Part shown: one piece after another, positions 1 to 8,423 of the stretch
Layout of the letters: the number at the start of each line of letters is the position of its first letter
Position numbering within the stretch: position 1 is the stretch's first letter
From: a bacterium
GTDB lineage: Bacteria > T1Sed10-126
Assembly (NCBI GenBank): GCA_003554945.1
Contig: PWHN01000086.1
Location: forward strand, 1 to 47,425
Direction of reading: 5' to 3'
DNA length: 47,425 nt
The notes under the pieces: generated by a model
Seen by the model: only the letters and a program-made list of their open reading frames with translations
Told to the model about the DNA's origin: nothing
The model's database searches: none
Translations under genes and position numbers: made by a program

Positions 1-65
1 GATTGGCCTCCGGCCAATCTCCGAGGTATATCTGGCAATAATCAGATCATCCAGGATCTATTGCC
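1..65. repeat. two hairpins downstream of radA
   Basis: The first 19 bases form a perfect 8-bp stem (GATTGGCC/GGCCAATC) with a 3-base loop. Bases 34-65 form a second hairpin with an 8-bp stem (TGGCAATA/TATTGCCA). Both lie about 140-200 bases past the radA stop codon in the direction of its transcription, so they could end that operon or belong to the next gene outside the window. Neither has a clear T-run on either strand, so calling them terminators is inference. Confidence 0.4.
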
Positions 66-87
66 AGCTATAAATCCGTCAAACACC

Positions 88-179
88 TTTGAGTAGCCCA
101 ATTAAAGCTTATAGCTATTTAAAAGGTCGCACTAATCAATTACTCTCTAAGATAGCAAAAAGGATTTCAATAGAGCCAA
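88..179. repeat. decayed repeat, copy 1 (partner at 40809-40880)
   Basis: This gap after radA shares three short blocks with 40809-40880. TTTGAGTAGCCC (88-99) and GATTTCAATAGAG (163-175) are in the same orientation in both copies. A 27-bp block at 129-155 matches 40809-40835 as reverse complement with 23 of 27 positions identical. The simplest reading is a decayed element whose 27-bp block was a terminal inverted repeat, each copy keeping one end. No coding potential is seen. Confidence 0.5.
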
Positions 180-206
180 CAAAAAAGTGTGGTCAGTCTT
201 TGAATC

Positions 207-1529
207 TTATTCTAACAGAACTTCGGCGGCTTGAGCAATAGTTCTGGAACAATGAACTTCGCCTGCGTTTTTAATATCTTCAGAGTTACCGCCGATAAAA
301 ACTGGTTCGCAATTCAGGCGTAGACATTCTTTAATACGCCGGTCAGCCTGAGACGGAGGTCGTAATTCGCCCGTTAACCCTAACTCTCCTACAGCGGTAG
401 TTTGCGGTGGTAAAGGTTGATCATGGGAACTACTTAGAACTGCAAGCGCGACGGCAAAATCAGCGCCGGGGTCTTCAAGAGAGAGACCGCCGGTGACGTT
501 GACAAAAACGTCCTGATCGCCGAGAGGAAGCTGTAGTTTTTTTTCAAGGACAGCCAGCATCATATAGAGCCGTCGGGCCGGATAACCGGTAGTTGACCGC
601 TGCGGGGTTCCGAAACGGCTTGGTGCGACAAGTGCCTGCACCTCAACCAGCAGCGGGCGGCTTCCTTCGAGAGTTATGGTTAAGGCACAGCCGCTGGCGC
701 GGCGATCTGAGCTTCGGAAATAGCTCCCCGGGTCAGATATGGGCAGCAGCCCCTTACCCGTCATTTCAAAAAGTCCAATCTCGCCACTGGGGCCAAAACG
801 ATTTTTGACGCTGCGAATCAGACGGTAACCACGGCGAGCGTCGTCAAAGTAAAGCACGGTATCAACCATGTGTTCCAACCGCCGCGGACCGCCTATTTTT
901 CCTTCCTTGGTGACGTGACCAACCAGAACGAAAGGTACGCCGTGCTGTTTGGCAGCCTTAACGACTTTCTGAGTAACAGCTCTCAATTGACCGACACTGC
1001 CCGGCATACCGCTGGAATCTTCACTGGTAACAGTCTGAATTGAGTCAATGAAGACAAGCGAGGGATTTAGTTTAGTTATAGAACTGGTCAGAGCTTCAAT
1101 TTTATTGATATTCAACAGCTCAAGATTATCTGCAGCAGCGTCAATTCTACGGGCACGTCGGGCGACCTGGCCGGCAGATTCTTCACCGTTTACGTATAAA
1201 ACAGGGGAACCATCCGCGTCCCAATTTTCCGCCCACTGAAGAAGAAGAGTTGATTTGCCAATACCAGGAGCGCCGCCCAACAAAACGACGGAACCGGGCA
1301 CAAGCCCACCGCCTAAAACACGATCCAGCTCCCCTATCCTGGTATGCTGACGCTGGGCGCTGGAATCGCTAATTTCATTAAGAGGTTCTGTTTCAACGGC
1401 GGGCGGTGAGAAGGAGGACTCTTTTTTTTCGGTGGGGGCAGTCTTTTGAAGAGTATCAAACTGATTACACGAGGGACATCTTCCCAGCCAGTCAGGCGAC
1501 GTGTAGCCGCAGTCTTCACAGACAAACAT
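207..1529 (-). CDS. radA: DNA repair protein RadA (Sms)
   Basis: RadA is a hexameric RecA-like ATPase that drives branch migration in homologous recombination. The 440-aa product has the full family layout: an N-terminal zinc finger (C4, C7, C18, C21), Walker A GGAPGIGKST at 85-94, a Walker B-like VFIDS at 159-163, the RadA-specific KNRFG motif at 242-246, and a C-terminal Lon-protease-like domain from about residue 260. The length is normal for the family. It is the last gene of the minus-strand rpsF-ssb-rpsR-rplI-dnaB-radA run, 20 bases after dnaB, and is probably co-transcribed with dnaB. Identification is secure. Confidence 0.97.
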   Translation of the reverse strand: MFVCEDCGYTSPDWLGRCPSCNQFDTLQKTAPTEKKESSFSPPAVETEPLNEISDSSAQRQHTRIGELDRVLGGGLVPGSVVLLGGAPGIGKSTLLLQWAENWDADGSPVLYVNGEESAGQVARRARRIDAAADNLELLNINKIEALTSSITKLNPSLVFIDSIQTVTSEDSSGMPGSVGQLRAVTQKVVKAAKQHGVPFVLVGHVTKEGKIGGPRRLEHMVDTVLYFDDARRGYRLIRSVKNRFGPSGEIGLFEMTGKGLLPISDPGSYFRSSDRRASGCALTITLEGSRPLLVEVQALVAPSRFGTPQRSTTGYPARRLYMMLAVLEKKLQLPLGDQDVFVNVTGGLSLEDPGADFAVALAVLSSSHDQPLPPQTTAVGELGLTGELRPPSQADRRIKECLRLNCEPVFIGGNSEDIKNAGEVHCSRTIAQAAEVLLE

Positions 1530-1549
1530 ATTTTAGTTTTCCAGCGGAC

Positions 1550-2929
1550 TCAAAATCCCACTGGTTCCGGCTCGTCTTTCCGAGAATCAAAACGCATATA
1601 TTCAGCGTTAAAAATAAGGGGAACGGTTCCAGTGGGACCGTTACGCTGCTTGCCAAGTATAAGTTCAGCGTTCCCCTTATCCTCTTCGTTTTCCGTGTAA
1701 TAATAGGGACGGTACAGGAATCCAACGACGTCCGCATCCTGTTCGATGGCCCCCGAACCTCTCAGATCGGAAAGCTGAGGACGCTTTTCTCCACCGCGTC
1801 TTTCCACTTCCCGGTTTAACTGAGTAAGAGATATAACCGGGACCTGTAACTCAATGGCCAGTTGTTTCAATCCACGGCTAATCTGTGTGAGAGCCTGAAC
1901 TCTACTTTCAACATCAGTCACCGGGGACATGAGCTGTAAATAATCGAGTAAAATCAAGGAAACGTCGTGCTCGGCTTTTAGTCGCCGGGCTTTGGCTTTG
2001 AGATCGAGAACGTTCTGATTAGGCGTATCTTCGATATAAATGGGAGCATCACCAAGACGGACAAAACCATTGGCGATTCTCTGCCAGTCGGAGTCAGAGA
2101 ATCTTCCGCTTCTCAGTTTGCCAAAAGGAACCCGAGATTCAGCGGAAAGGAAACGCATGGAAAGATCCTGTTTGAGCATCTCAAGGCTAAATATTGCAAC
2201 CGGCCTGTCTTCTCCCAGGGCAACGTTTTGAGCGACATTCAGGGCGAAACTGGTTTTTCCCATACCGGGGCGTGAAGCAATTATTATTAACTGCCCTTCA
2301 TGCAATCCAGAGGTCATACTGTCCAGCTTGGTGTAGCCGGTTTTTAGACCGGAAATTACGCCGTCTCTCTCCGAAGCTTCGTCTAACTTCTCAAAAGTAT
2401 CCTTGATGATCTCACTTAAAGGCTCAAGACGCCCTGTAACCTGATCACCCCGGAGACCAAATATCTTCTCTTCAGCCTTGTCGATTAACTCCTGCGCGTC
2501 CTCTTCTGATTCATAGCACCTTTCAATTACATCGTTACAAGTGTTTATAAGTTCACGGAGGAGGTAATACTTTTTAACAATTTCTGCATAATGCTGCACA
2601 TTAGCCGAGGACGGTACGGTATCCACGAGTTCAGCTATATAGTGACTTCCCTGGACTTCGGACAACTGCCCGCGAGTTTCCAGCTCTTCGGCCACAGTAA
2701 GCCCATCAACTTCCTTATTCTCCTGGAACATGTCCCGGATCACATCAAAAATTAACCGGTGAGAACGGCGGTAAAAGTAATCGGGGGACTGAATTACTTC
2801 AACTGCTCTGGGAATTGCCTCGCGGGAAATAAACATAGACCCAAGGACAGCTTTTTCCGCTTCAAGGCTATAAGGGGGACGTCGAGTTATAAAATTCGGG
2901 ACTGAGGTATCATCTTCAGGCGGGGACAA
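1550..2929 (-). CDS. dnaB: replicative DNA helicase DnaB
   Basis: DnaB is the hexameric 5'-3' helicase that unwinds DNA at the replication fork. The 459-aa product has the N-terminal DnaB domain (about 13-115), a linker, and the RecA-like C-terminal domain with Walker A SRPGMGKTS at 219-227 and a Walker B-like LILLDYLQLM. A late SDLRGSGAIEQDAD block is also typical. No intein interrupts the Walker region. The start is TTG with GAGG six bases upstream; it overlaps the end of rplI by 14 bases, pointing to translational coupling. The rplI-dnaB order is common in bacteria. Confidence 0.97.
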   Translation of the reverse strand: MSPPEDDTSVPNFITRRPPYSLEAEKAVLGSMFISREAIPRAVEVIQSPDYFYRRSHRLIFDVIRDMFQENKEVDGLTVAEELETRGQLSEVQGSHYIAELVDTVPSSANVQHYAEIVKKYYLLRELINTCNDVIERCYESEEDAQELIDKAEEKIFGLRGDQVTGRLEPLSEIIKDTFEKLDEASERDGVISGLKTGYTKLDSMTSGLHEGQLIIIASRPGMGKTSFALNVAQNVALGEDRPVAIFSLEMLKQDLSMRFLSAESRVPFGKLRSGRFSDSDWQRIANGFVRLGDAPIYIEDTPNQNVLDLKAKARRLKAEHDVSLILLDYLQLMSPVTDVESRVQALTQISRGLKQLAIELQVPVISLTQLNREVERRGGEKRPQLSDLRGSGAIEQDADVVGFLYRPYYYTENEEDKGNAELILGKQRNGPTGTVPLIFNAEYMRFDSRKDEPEPVGF

Positions 2930-3362
2930 CCTCGACCTCTACCTCCGGTTCCAAATCGCCAACAAGTCTTATACGAACTGAAAATTCCCCCAATTCGCCA
3001 ATTGCTTCGTCGATTATTACCTGGCGCGGATTAAGGCCTGCGATTCCATTCGACTCCAGTGCTTCGACAATGTCATCCGGCGTGACCGAACCATAAAGTG
3101 TTCCCTCTTCTGAAGCTGATTTTTCAAGGGTAAGGCTAATAGTTGATAGACTGTCGGCCAGATCCTGAGCTTCCTCAAGCCGGCGTTCTTTTTGGGCCTC
3201 GATGTCGACCTGCTTACGTTCAAATTTTTCCCTGTTTTCTCCCGAGGCCCGAACGGCCAGATTCTGGGGAAAAAGAAAATTGCGGGCGTAACCCGGGGCA
3301 ACATCAACAAGTTCTCCGGGGAAACCGAGACTTTTTACTTCTTCGGTTAAGATAACTTCCAC
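2916..3362 (-). CDS. rplI: 50S ribosomal protein L9
   Basis: L9 binds 23S rRNA and extends from the large subunit. The 148-aa length and the N-terminal RNA-binding domain are typical: VILTEEVKSLGFPGELVDV followed by PGYARNFLFPQNLA. A central charged helix (about 50-75) leads to the C-terminal domain. The start codon is GTG, preceded by a strong AAGGAGG ribosome-binding site. It lies between rpsR and dnaB and overlaps dnaB by 14 bases. Confidence 0.97.
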   Translation of the reverse strand: MEVILTEEVKSLGFPGELVDVAPGYARNFLFPQNLAVRASGENREKFERKQVDIEAQKERRLEEAQDLADSLSTISLTLEKSASEEGTLYGSVTPDDIVEALESNGIAGLNPRQVIIDEAIGELGEFSVRIRLVGDLEPEVEVEVVPA

Positions 3363-3410
3363 AGCGTAATTCCTCCTTAATCGTCTAAACTTTCTTGTCT
3401 GAGTTTTTTG

Positions 3411-3620
3411 TTAGTTCTGTTCTGCTGTATAAGGCAGAAGGGCAAGGTACCGTGCTCGTTTAACTTCTTTAGTAAGCTGCCGCTGAGCGGGCGAATTAAG
3501 CCTGGTTCTGCGTCTGGAATTAATTTTGTAATCGTCACCTATGTAACCTTTAAGCAGATCAGGTCTTTTATAGGTCACCTTTTCAGGTAATTTATCGTGA
3601 CTGTTACTGCCGTATGGCAT
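3411..3620 (-). CDS. rpsR: 30S ribosomal protein S18
   Basis: S18 pairs with S6 on the platform of the small subunit. The 69-aa product has the family core: a Y-K-x-P-DLL-x-x-(Y/F)-I stretch, then GKI/YKI-x-x-RRRTRL, and the basic tail KEVKRARYLALLPY. The start is ATG with AGGAGG nine bases upstream. It lies 17 bases after ssb, matching the widespread rpsF-ssb-rpsR order. Confidence 0.95.
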   Translation of the reverse strand: MPYGSNSHDKLPEKVTYKRPDLLKGYIGDDYKINSRRRTRLNSPAQRQLTKEVKRARYLALLPYTAEQN

Positions 3621-3637
3621 GGTGTGCTACCTCCTAT

Positions 3638-4084
3638 TTAAAACGGAATATCGTCTTCAGTTCCTTCAACTTCCACATTATCAAGAATTTCTTCCGGCGA
3701 CTCATCGACAGAAGGCTGCGAAGCTGCCGGAGCGGTCGCACCTTCTCCACCGCCCGTACCCAGAAAGTCTACTCGCTGGGCGGTTACCTTCAATTTGGTT
3801 CTTCTTTCCCCCTGCTGATTTTCCCAGGAATCAAAGGTAAGTCGTCCTTCTACCAGGGCCGGTCTACCTTTGGCCAGATACTGGCTGCAATTTTCAGCGT
3901 TTCTACCCCAGACTGTTATGTCTACAAAAGTGGTGTCCTCCTGCATTTCACCCTGGCTGTTCTGGTAAGTGCGATTGACCGCCAGCCCCAGATCGGCAAC
4001 AGCCGTATTATTGGGCGTGTAGCGAAGTTCCGGATCACGGGTCAGATTACCTACCAAAATAACTTTGTTATATCCTCGGACCAT
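3638..4084 (-). CDS. ssb: single-stranded DNA-binding protein
   Basis: SSB coats single-stranded DNA during replication and recruits partners through its acidic tail. The 148-aa product has an N-terminal OB fold (about 1-105, opening YNKVILVGNLTRDPELRYT), a short low-complexity linker, and the canonical C-terminal tip DDIPF (144-148), the docking site for PriA, RecO, exonuclease I and others. It lies between rpsF and rpsR, with ribosome-binding site GAGGGGAG. Confidence 0.97.
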   Translation of the reverse strand: MVRGYNKVILVGNLTRDPELRYTPNNTAVADLGLAVNRTYQNSQGEMQEDTTFVDITVWGRNAENCSQYLAKGRPALVEGRLTFDSWENQQGERRTKLKVTAQRVDFLGTGGGEGATAPAASQPSVDESPEEILDNVEVEGTEDDIPF

Positions 4085-4116
4085 AATAACTCCCCTCTTT
4101 TTAAAGTTTTAAAAGG

Positions 4117-4449
4117 TTAAGCTACTTCTTCTTTTTCTTCGCTTTCCTCTGACTCACTCTGGCGCTCCTCCATGTTTACAATGAGATAGCGCAGAAGATC
4201 TTCCCTGAAGTTAAGCCGTTCCTGTAGGTCGTGAGACTTTGACGGCTCAAGTGCAAAACTGATTAGCCGGTAATCTCCGCGTGTGACGTCGTTTATCGGG
4301 TAAGCGAGGTCTCGTTCGTCATACTGAGTGGATGAATCAATTTCACCGCCCAGATCAACTATTTCATGTTCGACCTCATTTACTATTTCCCGACGTTCGT
4401 CATCTGCCAGAGCAACGTCAAGTATAAACATTAGTTCGTATTCTCGCAC
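4117..4449 (-). CDS. rpsF: 30S ribosomal protein S6
   Basis: S6 forms a heterodimer with S18 in the 30S platform. The 110-aa product opens REYELMFILD, contains the Y-x-I-(N/K)-x-x-x-x-G-Y/D-Y core (YPINDVTRGDYRLISFAL) and ends in an unusually acidic tail (ESEESEEKEE). The start is GTG after a strong GGAGGTGG site. It is the first gene of the minus-strand rpsF-ssb-rpsR-rplI-dnaB-radA run, and a palindrome lies in its leader. Confidence 0.95.
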   Translation of the reverse strand: MREYELMFILDVALADDERREIVNEVEHEIVDLGGEIDSSTQYDERDLAYPINDVTRGDYRLISFALEPSKSHDLQERLNFREDLLRYLIVNMEERQSESEESEEKEEVA

Positions 4450-4505
4450 AAAAATCCACCTCCAATAAAACTGAAAAAGTTCTCCTCACAGGGCTCTTAC
4501 CCTTG

Positions 4506-4549
4506 CTCCATCACCCTCCCGCGGGAGGATAATCCTTAGTAGGACGGAG
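4506..4549 (-). promoter_or_regulatory. candidate structured leader of rpsF
   Basis: Upstream of rpsF, 4515-4528 is a perfect 14-bp palindrome (CCTCCCGCGGGAGG). It lies between a CTCC/GGAG pair at 4546-4549 and 4506-4509, allowing a nested hairpin in the rpsF mRNA leader with CCG triplets available. S6:S18 autoregulatory leaders with an unpaired CCG are known before rpsF in many bacteria. The match here is loose, so the call is tentative. It could also be a remnant of the GC-rich palindromic repeats found elsewhere in this window. Confidence 0.25.
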
Positions 4550-4614
4550 TCGATTTAATCAGGGATAAGCCCGTTTAGGTTTGTGGTAGGAATATGATAC
4601 AAGAAAGTTGGCAA

Positions 4615-5604
4615 TTAGAAAAGATAAAACCAACCCAAAACAGCAATAAATAAGAAAAAAATAACAAGAACCACTATTCCGAGAGCCATTTTAGTCTCTT
4701 CGCTGAGTCCGAACCCGCGCGAACCCCGCGCTCTCTTTTCCGCAGTTTCATCGGGCACCAGGATACTGACATCTCGTCCGCAGCTTCCTTTTCCAACCAC
4801 GTCCGAAGTGATTTCAAGGGTCAGTTCAACTTTTCGCGAACCGGTGGATTTTCCTGAAATTAACTTTGCCGGGAACAACTCTTTTTCTCCGGTTGTTTTC
4901 TTTTCGATTTCGCGCAGAGCTTCCCTGACTTCAATTTTATCTTTCATGGCGGTTGGAATGTCGTCAACCCGAGCATAAATAGTATCACCTTTCTTCAACT
5001 TGCCGAACGAAATCCCTTTCACCGGGTTAATAGGAATTTCACAGGGGATATAGAGCTGATCCTCTTCGGATTGGTCCGAACTCTCACTATCGTCAACTCT
5101 GTCAATTTTACGTCGGAGGGTATAATGTACTTCGTTGTTGGTGAGATCAAAACCGAGGGTGTCTGCGACTATAGTTCTCATCACCGGCGGTATTTTGTCG
5201 TATTCCTGATCTTTTAAGGCCTCAACAACTTTAGAACTTTTATCCTCGAGCAATTCTTTCAGGCGGGAATTAAGCTTGTTCATCGGACCACTGAGTTTAT
5301 CCGAAGAACGTTTTGCTTTTTGAAGATTTTTCTTGAAGGCTTTGGGGGATAACCTGGGTGAGGTTCCTTCGGTTTTTTTGGAGAGAACAACCACGTCAGT
5401 ATCGTTTAATCGACTGCGGGCAGCATTCCAGTCAAAATACCAGAGACCGCTGCGACCGCTGGCCTGAAATCGGCCCTTCAGACAGACCGAAACCGGCTGC
5501 AGCAACTTTTTTGCACGTTTAGCATCTCCCCCGGCTTCCTCCCAGGCAGCCGCGGCCAGCTCCGAATTAACTGACTGTTTTTTGATGAATTTCTTTTTAT
5601 TCAA
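4615..5604 (-). CDS. tail-anchored membrane protein of unknown function
   Basis: The 329-aa product has no recognised family. It is basic and hydrophilic for about 300 residues, with a charged helical stretch around 100-135. A beta-rich region follows (about 185-285; IPCEIPINPVKGISFGKL, then GDTIYARVDDIP). A single hydrophobic helix closes the chain (about 307-329, ALGIVVLVIFFLFIAVLGWF). No signal peptide is seen, so the bulk probably faces the cytoplasm. The start is TTG with GGGGA just upstream. The plus-strand protein at 31149-32171 has the same plan (IPFKGVAPKSL, DEIYVRAL, C-terminal helix), suggesting distant paralogy. It lies 88 bases downstream of the YdjM-like gene. Confidence 0.75.
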   Translation of the reverse strand: MNKKKFIKKQSVNSELAAAAWEEAGGDAKRAKKLLQPVSVCLKGRFQASGRSGLWYFDWNAARSRLNDTDVVVLSKKTEGTSPRLSPKAFKKNLQKAKRSSDKLSGPMNKLNSRLKELLEDKSSKVVEALKDQEYDKIPPVMRTIVADTLGFDLTNNEVHYTLRRKIDRVDDSESSDQSEEDQLYIPCEIPINPVKGISFGKLKKGDTIYARVDDIPTAMKDKIEVREALREIEKKTTGEKELFPAKLISGKSTGSRKVELTLEITSDVVGKGSCGRDVSILVPDETAEKRARGSRGFGLSEETKMALGIVVLVIFFLFIAVLGWFYLF

Positions 5605-5692
5605 ATTATCCCCACTTTTTACTCTTTGTTGAAATCCTTGCTGCTAAGAGACTACTCAACGGTATTGGGAGTTATCCTTGTTTGGCCTCCGG

Positions 5693-6820
5693 TCAGTCCA
5701 GAACCGGCTCACCCGAGCCATCGGGAGCCTCTTCAATACTGCGGCCGTGAGTTTTGCGGATATTTTTCTTTATTTCTCCGATCATCCAGAAATAAGCCCC
5801 CATCGGTATCACGATAAATAACAGCACAGAGAGCCACCAGTTAATTGGAATAAGTTGAGTAGAAAAATAATCTAAATTCAAAATAATCAGGACTACGGCG
5901 GTATAATCGATAGAAAAGTTGGTTCGCGGGTCGCTGGCGCTGAACAGCTCCAGACCTTCCGTACGTGGAGTAAAAAGAGGCCAGAGTAGCGAACCACCGA
6001 TGTGACCGGTCATATCTTCGGTCAGGTGGACCCAGAAACCGAGAATAGAGACTACACCATAGAGCCACCAGTTGGTCATATTGAGCAGAAAAGGAATGAC
6101 AAATGCAGGAATGGCCAGGAGAGCTCCCAGGACATAGCTGTGACTCCATGTCCTGTGCCAGGGCAGCCAGTTGAGATATACTTTGCCATCCGATTCCTTC
6201 TGGAAAGCAAACTGGGTCCCGCTTAAAATATCGAGGGTGGACGGCTTCATACCGCTGCCCTTTTTGTCCGGCCCCTTAATTTTCTGCCGTGTCCAGCGAA
6301 TCAACTTATTAAGCCAGTCCAGATCGGTAGTTCTGCCCTTCAGGGTCGCTTCCTTTAACTTTGCTCTCCCGACTCTTTCAAATTCAGGTTCAGTGTTCGG
6401 GATCGGGAGCTGGGAGGTGGTAACAACGTCGTCAAACTGAATAGTGACTTCGTCCTCGTCAAACAGGACATGGTAGCGTCGCCATTCGTTTGCACCAAGC
6501 TGTATCGGGTAAAACTGGACTCGAATTTCTTCACCCGAACGGTGGGCAGTATCTATAGCTTCAGCGAGCGTTTCTGCCATTTCTTGGGCGTCGGGATTTT
6601 CGGGATGGGGGTCAATTTGATAATCGGCAACAGAAAAAAACTGTCCGAGTTTAAAATCCATGGTATCAGGCATAACGGCATACAAACCGGCCAGACAGAT
6701 TATAAAAGAGTTTGATACAGCGCCGCCGGCGTCGGCACGGCTGGCCGCCGACATCCTTACAACTTCCGGTATAAATGTTGCAGCAGCGACTCCAGAGATA
6801 AAGTGCGTCAAACCTTTCAT
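5693..6820 (-). CDS. YdjM/DUF457-like inner-membrane protein with a long insert
   Basis: The 375-aa product resembles the LexA-regulated YdjM (DUF457) membrane proteins, annotated as putative metal-dependent hydrolases. Their polar signatures are present: an N-terminal THFISG, MPDTMDF at about 49-55, HRTWSHS at about 223-229, and HLTEDMTGH with SLLWP at about 266-285. Four or more hydrophobic helices follow the HRTWSHS motif. Between the N-terminal part and HRTWSHS lies a hydrophilic stretch of roughly 150 residues that I do not recognise; E. coli YdjM is only about 200 residues long. The start is supported by AAGGTG eight bases upstream. Function is unproven for the family. Confidence 0.65.
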   Translation of the reverse strand: MKGLTHFISGVAAATFIPEVVRMSAASRADAGGAVSNSFIICLAGLYAVMPDTMDFKLGQFFSVADYQIDPHPENPDAQEMAETLAEAIDTAHRSGEEIRVQFYPIQLGANEWRRYHVLFDEDEVTIQFDDVVTTSQLPIPNTEPEFERVGRAKLKEATLKGRTTDLDWLNKLIRWTRQKIKGPDKKGSGMKPSTLDILSGTQFAFQKESDGKVYLNWLPWHRTWSHSYVLGALLAIPAFVIPFLLNMTNWWLYGVVSILGFWVHLTEDMTGHIGGSLLWPLFTPRTEGLELFSASDPRTNFSIDYTAVVLIILNLDYFSTQLIPINWWLSVLLFIVIPMGAYFWMIGEIKKNIRKTHGRSIEEAPDGSGEPVLD

Positions 6821-6848
6821 CCAGTAATCACCTTAGGATTAATTTTCA

Positions 6849-6922
6849 TCAGAGTATACAAAATCTTTCCCCCTCACCCTGGCCCTCTCCCTCCAGGGGA
6901 GAGGGGATAGATGAGTAGTTAC
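6849..6922. repeat. GTAACTACTC-type MITE, left end decayed
   Basis: The right end (GATAGATGAGTAGTTAC, ending at 6922) and the core (CCCTCACCCTGGCC, then a CCCTCTCCC/GGGGAGAGGG stem) match the repeat family described at 36191-36252. The outer 12 or so bases of the left end are altered, and no flanking duplication can be seen. It sits between the TctA-like gene and the YdjM-like gene and would be transcribed between them. Confidence 0.6.
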
Positions 6923-6963
6923 CAAAAACAGTGTTGCAAAATATTACGGCACATCACAATAAT

Positions 6964-8388
6964 TTAAACCAGCCCCAACATTTGTCCGATCAAATCACCG
7001 TAACCGGCCATGTTAAGTGCTATTGGCACGAGAAGCACGGCCATACAGTGGCTACGCCGACAGTTGAAGAATACTGGAACCATTCCGATAATTGTCGTTA
7101 TCGCCGTAATAATAAGTCCCGGTATGCCGGTCATGAAATAAATTATTACGGTTACCACAATCAGTGCAAAATAATGAAGCATCGCGGCGTCAAAGTTATG
7201 AATATATTTAATACAGAGCTTGGTAACCAGGTAAAGCATAAAGAAAGAAATTGCGGCACTGAAGAGAATAGTTCCGCTAATTAGCCAGTAATCACCAGGC
7301 TCAGGTGAAAAAGCCGGCCGTAGAATAAAGTTTAATCCACCACGACCCATCCCCCCGGGGGTCATGTCGGTTATGACAAAAAGAAGCAAGAAAGCACCGA
7401 CGTAGTAAAATATTTTGCCAACGCCGCCGGAAATAAGAAAGTTTCTCTCCTGGCGGTAATACATCTCAGGCATCACGTAATCAATAGCTAGGTCAGAATC
7501 CTCGGGCGGGTCTTCCATTTTGGGTTTGTCCAGCGCCTGGTGGTTGGTGGCATGACCGGCGAAAAGGGCCCCTATCCCCGCGGTAACAGCGGGCAAATAA
7601 GCAGCCATAAGCCCACCTACAACACCAACACCGCTCCCGTAGCCGAAATCTTTCCAGTCGGCATTGATTTGTTTTGAATCGTATTGTTTTGGCACGTCGT
7701 AGTCGGCAATTAAGCTCTGTATGATCGAAGGGAAAGCGAAAAAACCGACAAAGACGGGCATAATGTTTTGAAAGGCGGCTTCGATTGGAATAATGCTCTG
7801 GGTGGTAAAGATTAAGCCAAACATCGCCGAGGCTGTGAAAGTAAAAAGTCCGGCAAAAACATTTCGCCAGGCGTCCTTAAATTTTGTCCAGGGGTGGGTG
7901 CCCCGACCGGCTCCTTTGGGCCACTCACTCATTATGTAAAAGACCATGACCACGCCCAGAGCCCAGTGGAGATGAGCTCCGACAATTTCGTAAATATAAG
8001 GCCAGATAACGTAGAAAAAAGGAGTTAACAGTATCAGAAGCAGGGCGCCAATTAACGTTCCTATGCCGGTAAGAAGGGAGGCGTCTTTGCCCTTACCCTG
8101 GGAGACCATGGCCGCCGAGGGAAGCAGGGTCGCTCCCGCTGATTCGTCAAATGCACCAAGAAAAGTCATGGGAATTGTATTCATAAAAGAAAAGGCCACT
8201 ACCATGGACATAAAAAACGGTGCAAGAGCGTAGTAAGGTATTAATGACCGAACGCCTAGCCACATCACGAAGGCGACCCCGGCAAGATTGTAGATGTGTA
8301 GAGATGGGATGGAACAAAAAACTGATCCAATTAGCGTACCAAGCAGAGAATAACCAATTATCACTGATGGCCGGTATAAAAAATCCAT
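6964..8388 (-). CDS. TctA-family (COG1784-like) multispanning permease
   Basis: A very hydrophobic 474-aa protein with about ten or more membrane helices. It resembles the TctA/DUF112 group, especially the stand-alone COG1784 branch: an early IPSLHIYNLAGV segment, the GAFDESAGATLLPSAAM loop, and a second-half repeat ending RRSHCMAVLLVPIALNMAG. Classical TctA works with TctB and a periplasmic TctC to import carboxylates; neither partner is present, so the substrate is unknown. I place the start at ATG 8388, eight bases after AGGAAG, rather than the GTG at 8397 that abuts that site. It follows the two zinc-ribbon/OB genes by 35 bases and is very likely in their operon. Confidence 0.7.
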   Translation of the reverse strand: MDFLYRPSVIIGYSLLGTLIGSVFCSIPSLHIYNLAGVAFVMWLGVRSLIPYYALAPFFMSMVVAFSFMNTIPMTFLGAFDESAGATLLPSAAMVSQGKGKDASLLTGIGTLIGALLLILLTPFFYVIWPYIYEIVGAHLHWALGVVMVFYIMSEWPKGAGRGTHPWTKFKDAWRNVFAGLFTFTASAMFGLIFTTQSIIPIEAAFQNIMPVFVGFFAFPSIIQSLIADYDVPKQYDSKQINADWKDFGYGSGVGVVGGLMAAYLPAVTAGIGALFAGHATNHQALDKPKMEDPPEDSDLAIDYVMPEMYYRQERNFLISGGVGKIFYYVGAFLLLFVITDMTPGGMGRGGLNFILRPAFSPEPGDYWLISGTILFSAAISFFMLYLVTKLCIKYIHNFDAAMLHYFALIVVTVIIYFMTGIPGLIITAITTIIGMVPVFFNCRRSHCMAVLLVPIALNMAGYGDLIGQMLGLV

Positions 8389-8423
8389 TACCCACACTTC
8401 CTGTTATTAGGGTTTATCATATG

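Noticed and set aside
1-206. A tRNA or small RNA from the hairpins before radA
   Set aside because: The stems do not form a cloverleaf and no conserved tRNA positions are present.
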